Assembly (NCBI GenBank): GCA_027485005.1
Contig: JAIXRX010000072.1
Span: 1-6,094 of the forward strand
Length of the DNA stretch: 6,094 nucleotides
Source of the DNA: Alphaproteobacteria bacterium
Lineage (GTDB): Bacteria > Pseudomonadota > Alphaproteobacteria > Rickettsiales > JAIXRX01
Reading direction: 5' to 3'
The position numbers were made by a program, and so were the translations under genes. Below the pieces are notes generated by a model. That model had not been told where the DNA came from. It worked only from the letters and a program-made list of their open reading frames with translations, and made no database searches. Below, piece after piece: positions 4,831-6,094 of this stretch (within the stretch, counting starts at the first letter, position 1; every line of letters begins with the position of its first letter).

Positions 4831-5634
4831 ATGACAACTGCCCAAAATCCTCTGCCCCTTTCCGTGTTTATCATTGCCCGTAACGAATCCGACCGTATTG
4901 GTCGTGCTATTGCCAGCGTGCGCGGATGGGTCTCGCAAATCGTCGTCATCGACAGTGGCAGTACCGATAATACAATAGATATCGCGCGCGCAGCAGGTGC
5001 CGATCTCGTGGAATTTAACGCGTGGAAAGGCTATGGCCAGCAGAAGTCCTACGCAGAAACCCGCTGCACTCAGCGGTGGGTTCTAAGCCTAGACGCTGAC
5101 GAAATGGTAAGCAACGAGCTACGACAAACCATTAGCGCGCTATTTGAAGGCGGCCAAATCTCTGAGCAGCCGGTCTACCGCGTGGACGCCATTGAGATTT
5201 TTCCTTACGAAAATCATCCACGTACATTCGCCCCCCACACACTGGTGGCACGGCTTTACGACAAGGAGCAAGCAGGTTTCCGCCCCAGCGCTGTGCATGA
5301 CTCAGTGATTCTGAAAGCCACCGGCGAGATAGTTGCAAATGCTCCCGTGCTTGCAGGCGCGCTCTATCATTACAGCTTCCGCAATATCGCCCATATCATT
5401 AGCAAAATTAACAACTACAGCACCATGCAAGCCGACGACTGGATGGCGCGCCAAAAGCCAATACCGTGGGTGCGAATGGTCGTTGAGCCATTTAGTGCCT
5501 TTTTGAAGGCGTATTTTCTACGCCGCTATCTGTTTATGGGGCTGATGGGCTTTCATTACAGCCTAATTTACGCTTTTTCCCGCAGCATCCGCATGGCAAA
5601 AATTTATGAGCGTTATCGCCGCCACAGCGATTGA
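4831..5634 (+). CDS. GT2-family glycosyltransferase, WaaE/KdtX-like
   Basis: A 267-residue GT-A fold inverting glycosyltransferase resembling WaaE/KdtX, which adds a glucose to the LPS inner core at the cytoplasmic membrane face. The signatures are LSVFIIARNESDRIGRAIAS (10-29), nucleotide-binding VVIDSGSTDNTIDIA (38-52), KGYGQQKSYA (66-75), and the metal-binding DxD in LSLDADE (Asp88, Asp90). In the second half PSAVHDSV (152-159) and LYHYSFRN (178-185) match the family, as does the hydrophobic basic C-terminus (FLRRYLFMGLMGFHYSLIYA, 229-248), which may attach it to the membrane. The ATG at 4831 is preferred, with GAAG five bases upstream; an in-frame TTG at 4816 would add five residues. It follows the AT-rich island and may originally have adjoined the GT4 gene. 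Acceptor and sugar are not determined, so no symbol is given. Confidence 0.92.
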   Translation: MTTAQNPLPLSVFIIARNESDRIGRAIASVRGWVSQIVVIDSGSTDNTIDIARAAGADLVEFNAWKGYGQQKSYAETRCTQRWVLSLDADEMVSNELRQTISALFEGGQISEQPVYRVDAIEIFPYENHPRTFAPHTLVARLYDKEQAGFRPSAVHDSVILKATGEIVANAPVLAGALYHYSFRNIAHIISKINNYSTMQADDWMARQKPIPWVRMVVEPFSAFLKAYFLRRYLFMGLMGFHYSLIYAFSRSIRMAKIYERYRRHSD

Positions 5635-5690
5635 TTTGTGCCCGCTTTCGCGCTAGGGGTAATGGCAGCAAAAACAAGGACCCTCGCCCC

Positions 5691-6094
5691 ATGACTGATT
5701 CATCCTCTCTGACGGCTTTCAATGACGCCCTCGCCCAATTGCGCGAGCAGATTGACGGCGTGGATAATGAGCTGATTGCACTCTTCAAAAAGCGCAGCAA
5801 AATTGTGGAACAAGTGGGACATCTGAAGGCCGCACATGTGCAGCCCGATTGCTATATTCGCCCTGCGCGGGAAGCAGTAATGGTGAAGCGCATTGCTGAA
5901 GAATTTAAGGATGGTGGATTGCCGCCTGCTGCCGCTGCCAGCATGTGGCGCCTTATCATTGCCGCCTCCACCAACCTCGAAAAACCGATGCAGATTGTGG
6001 CACACACACCCGCCGACGCCTCCGAGCGTTTTTGGCTGGCGCGTGAATATTTTGGCAGCTTCACCGCCATTTCCAAAGAGCCCACCATCAGCCG
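5691..6094 (+). CDS. chorismate mutase (AroQ type, extended form; 3' end beyond the window)
   Basis: Chorismate mutase turns chorismate into prephenate, the branch point to phenylalanine and tyrosine. The gene runs off the right edge after 134 codons and two bases. The N-terminal 97 residues form the all-helical AroQ domain. Arg18 in LREQID, Arg35 in KKRSKIVEQVG, Lys46 in HLKAA and the Arg60-Glu61 pair in RPAREAV fit the active-site residues of the E. coli domain (Arg11, Arg28, Lys39, Arg51, Glu52). Helix three carries MWRLIIAAST, and the usual late Gln position appears to be Glu97. The chain continues past the domain (MQIVAHTPADASERFWLARE), as in extended chorismate mutases of alphaproteobacteria, rather than stopping near 95 residues. 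The start ATG has AAGGA 10 bases upstream. It lies 56 bp after the GT2 gene; a metabolic link between them is not apparent. Confidence 0.92.
   Translation, partial: MTDSSSLTAFNDALAQLREQIDGVDNELIALFKKRSKIVEQVGHLKAAHVQPDCYIRPAREAVMVKRIAEEFKDGGLPPAAAASMWRLIIAASTNLEKPMQIVAHTPADASERFWLAREYFGSFTAISKEPTIS

Overview
The window looks like chromosomal DNA from an alphaproteobacterium, possibly an uncultured Rhodospirillales-like lineage. The evidence is the tight dapA-smpB pair, a chorismate mutase of the extended alphaproteobacterial type, and GC-rich housekeeping genes. The taxonomic call is inference from gene order and protein style; there is no rRNA or other strong marker in the window.

Layout. 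(1) Positions 1-2115, minus strand: a probable operon transcribed right to left, made of an alpha/beta hydrolase, dapA (4-hydroxy-tetrahydrodipicolinate synthase; lysine and peptidoglycan precursor) and smpB (trans-translation; cut by the window edge). (2) Positions 2116-2191: a short divergent intergenic region. (3) Positions 2192-3352, plus strand: a GT4 glycosyltransferase, closed by a bidirectional hairpin terminator at 3362-3406. (4) Positions 3405-4758, minus strand: an AT-rich island of three small unrecognised genes of 132, 136 and 134 codons. Each is preceded by an inverted-repeat hairpin with an 8-nt loop. Two of these hairpins lie in 31-bp direct repeats that differ at one base. (5) Positions 4831-5634, plus strand: a GT2 glycosyltransferase of the WaaE/KdtX type. 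(6) Positions 5691-6094, plus strand: the start of a chorismate mutase gene, cut by the window edge.

The two glycosyltransferases on the plus strand probably belong to one envelope (LPS core or surface glycan) neighbourhood, which the three-gene minus-strand island interrupts. The housekeeping genes are ordinary. The island is the part worth attention: its genes show a repeated plan of hairpin, short A-rich leader without a Shine-Dalgarno sequence, and a gene of about 134 codons. The three proteins share a weak N-terminal helical pattern and a beta-rich C-terminal pattern. They may be diverged members of one family spread as cassettes, but their function cannot be read from the sequence.
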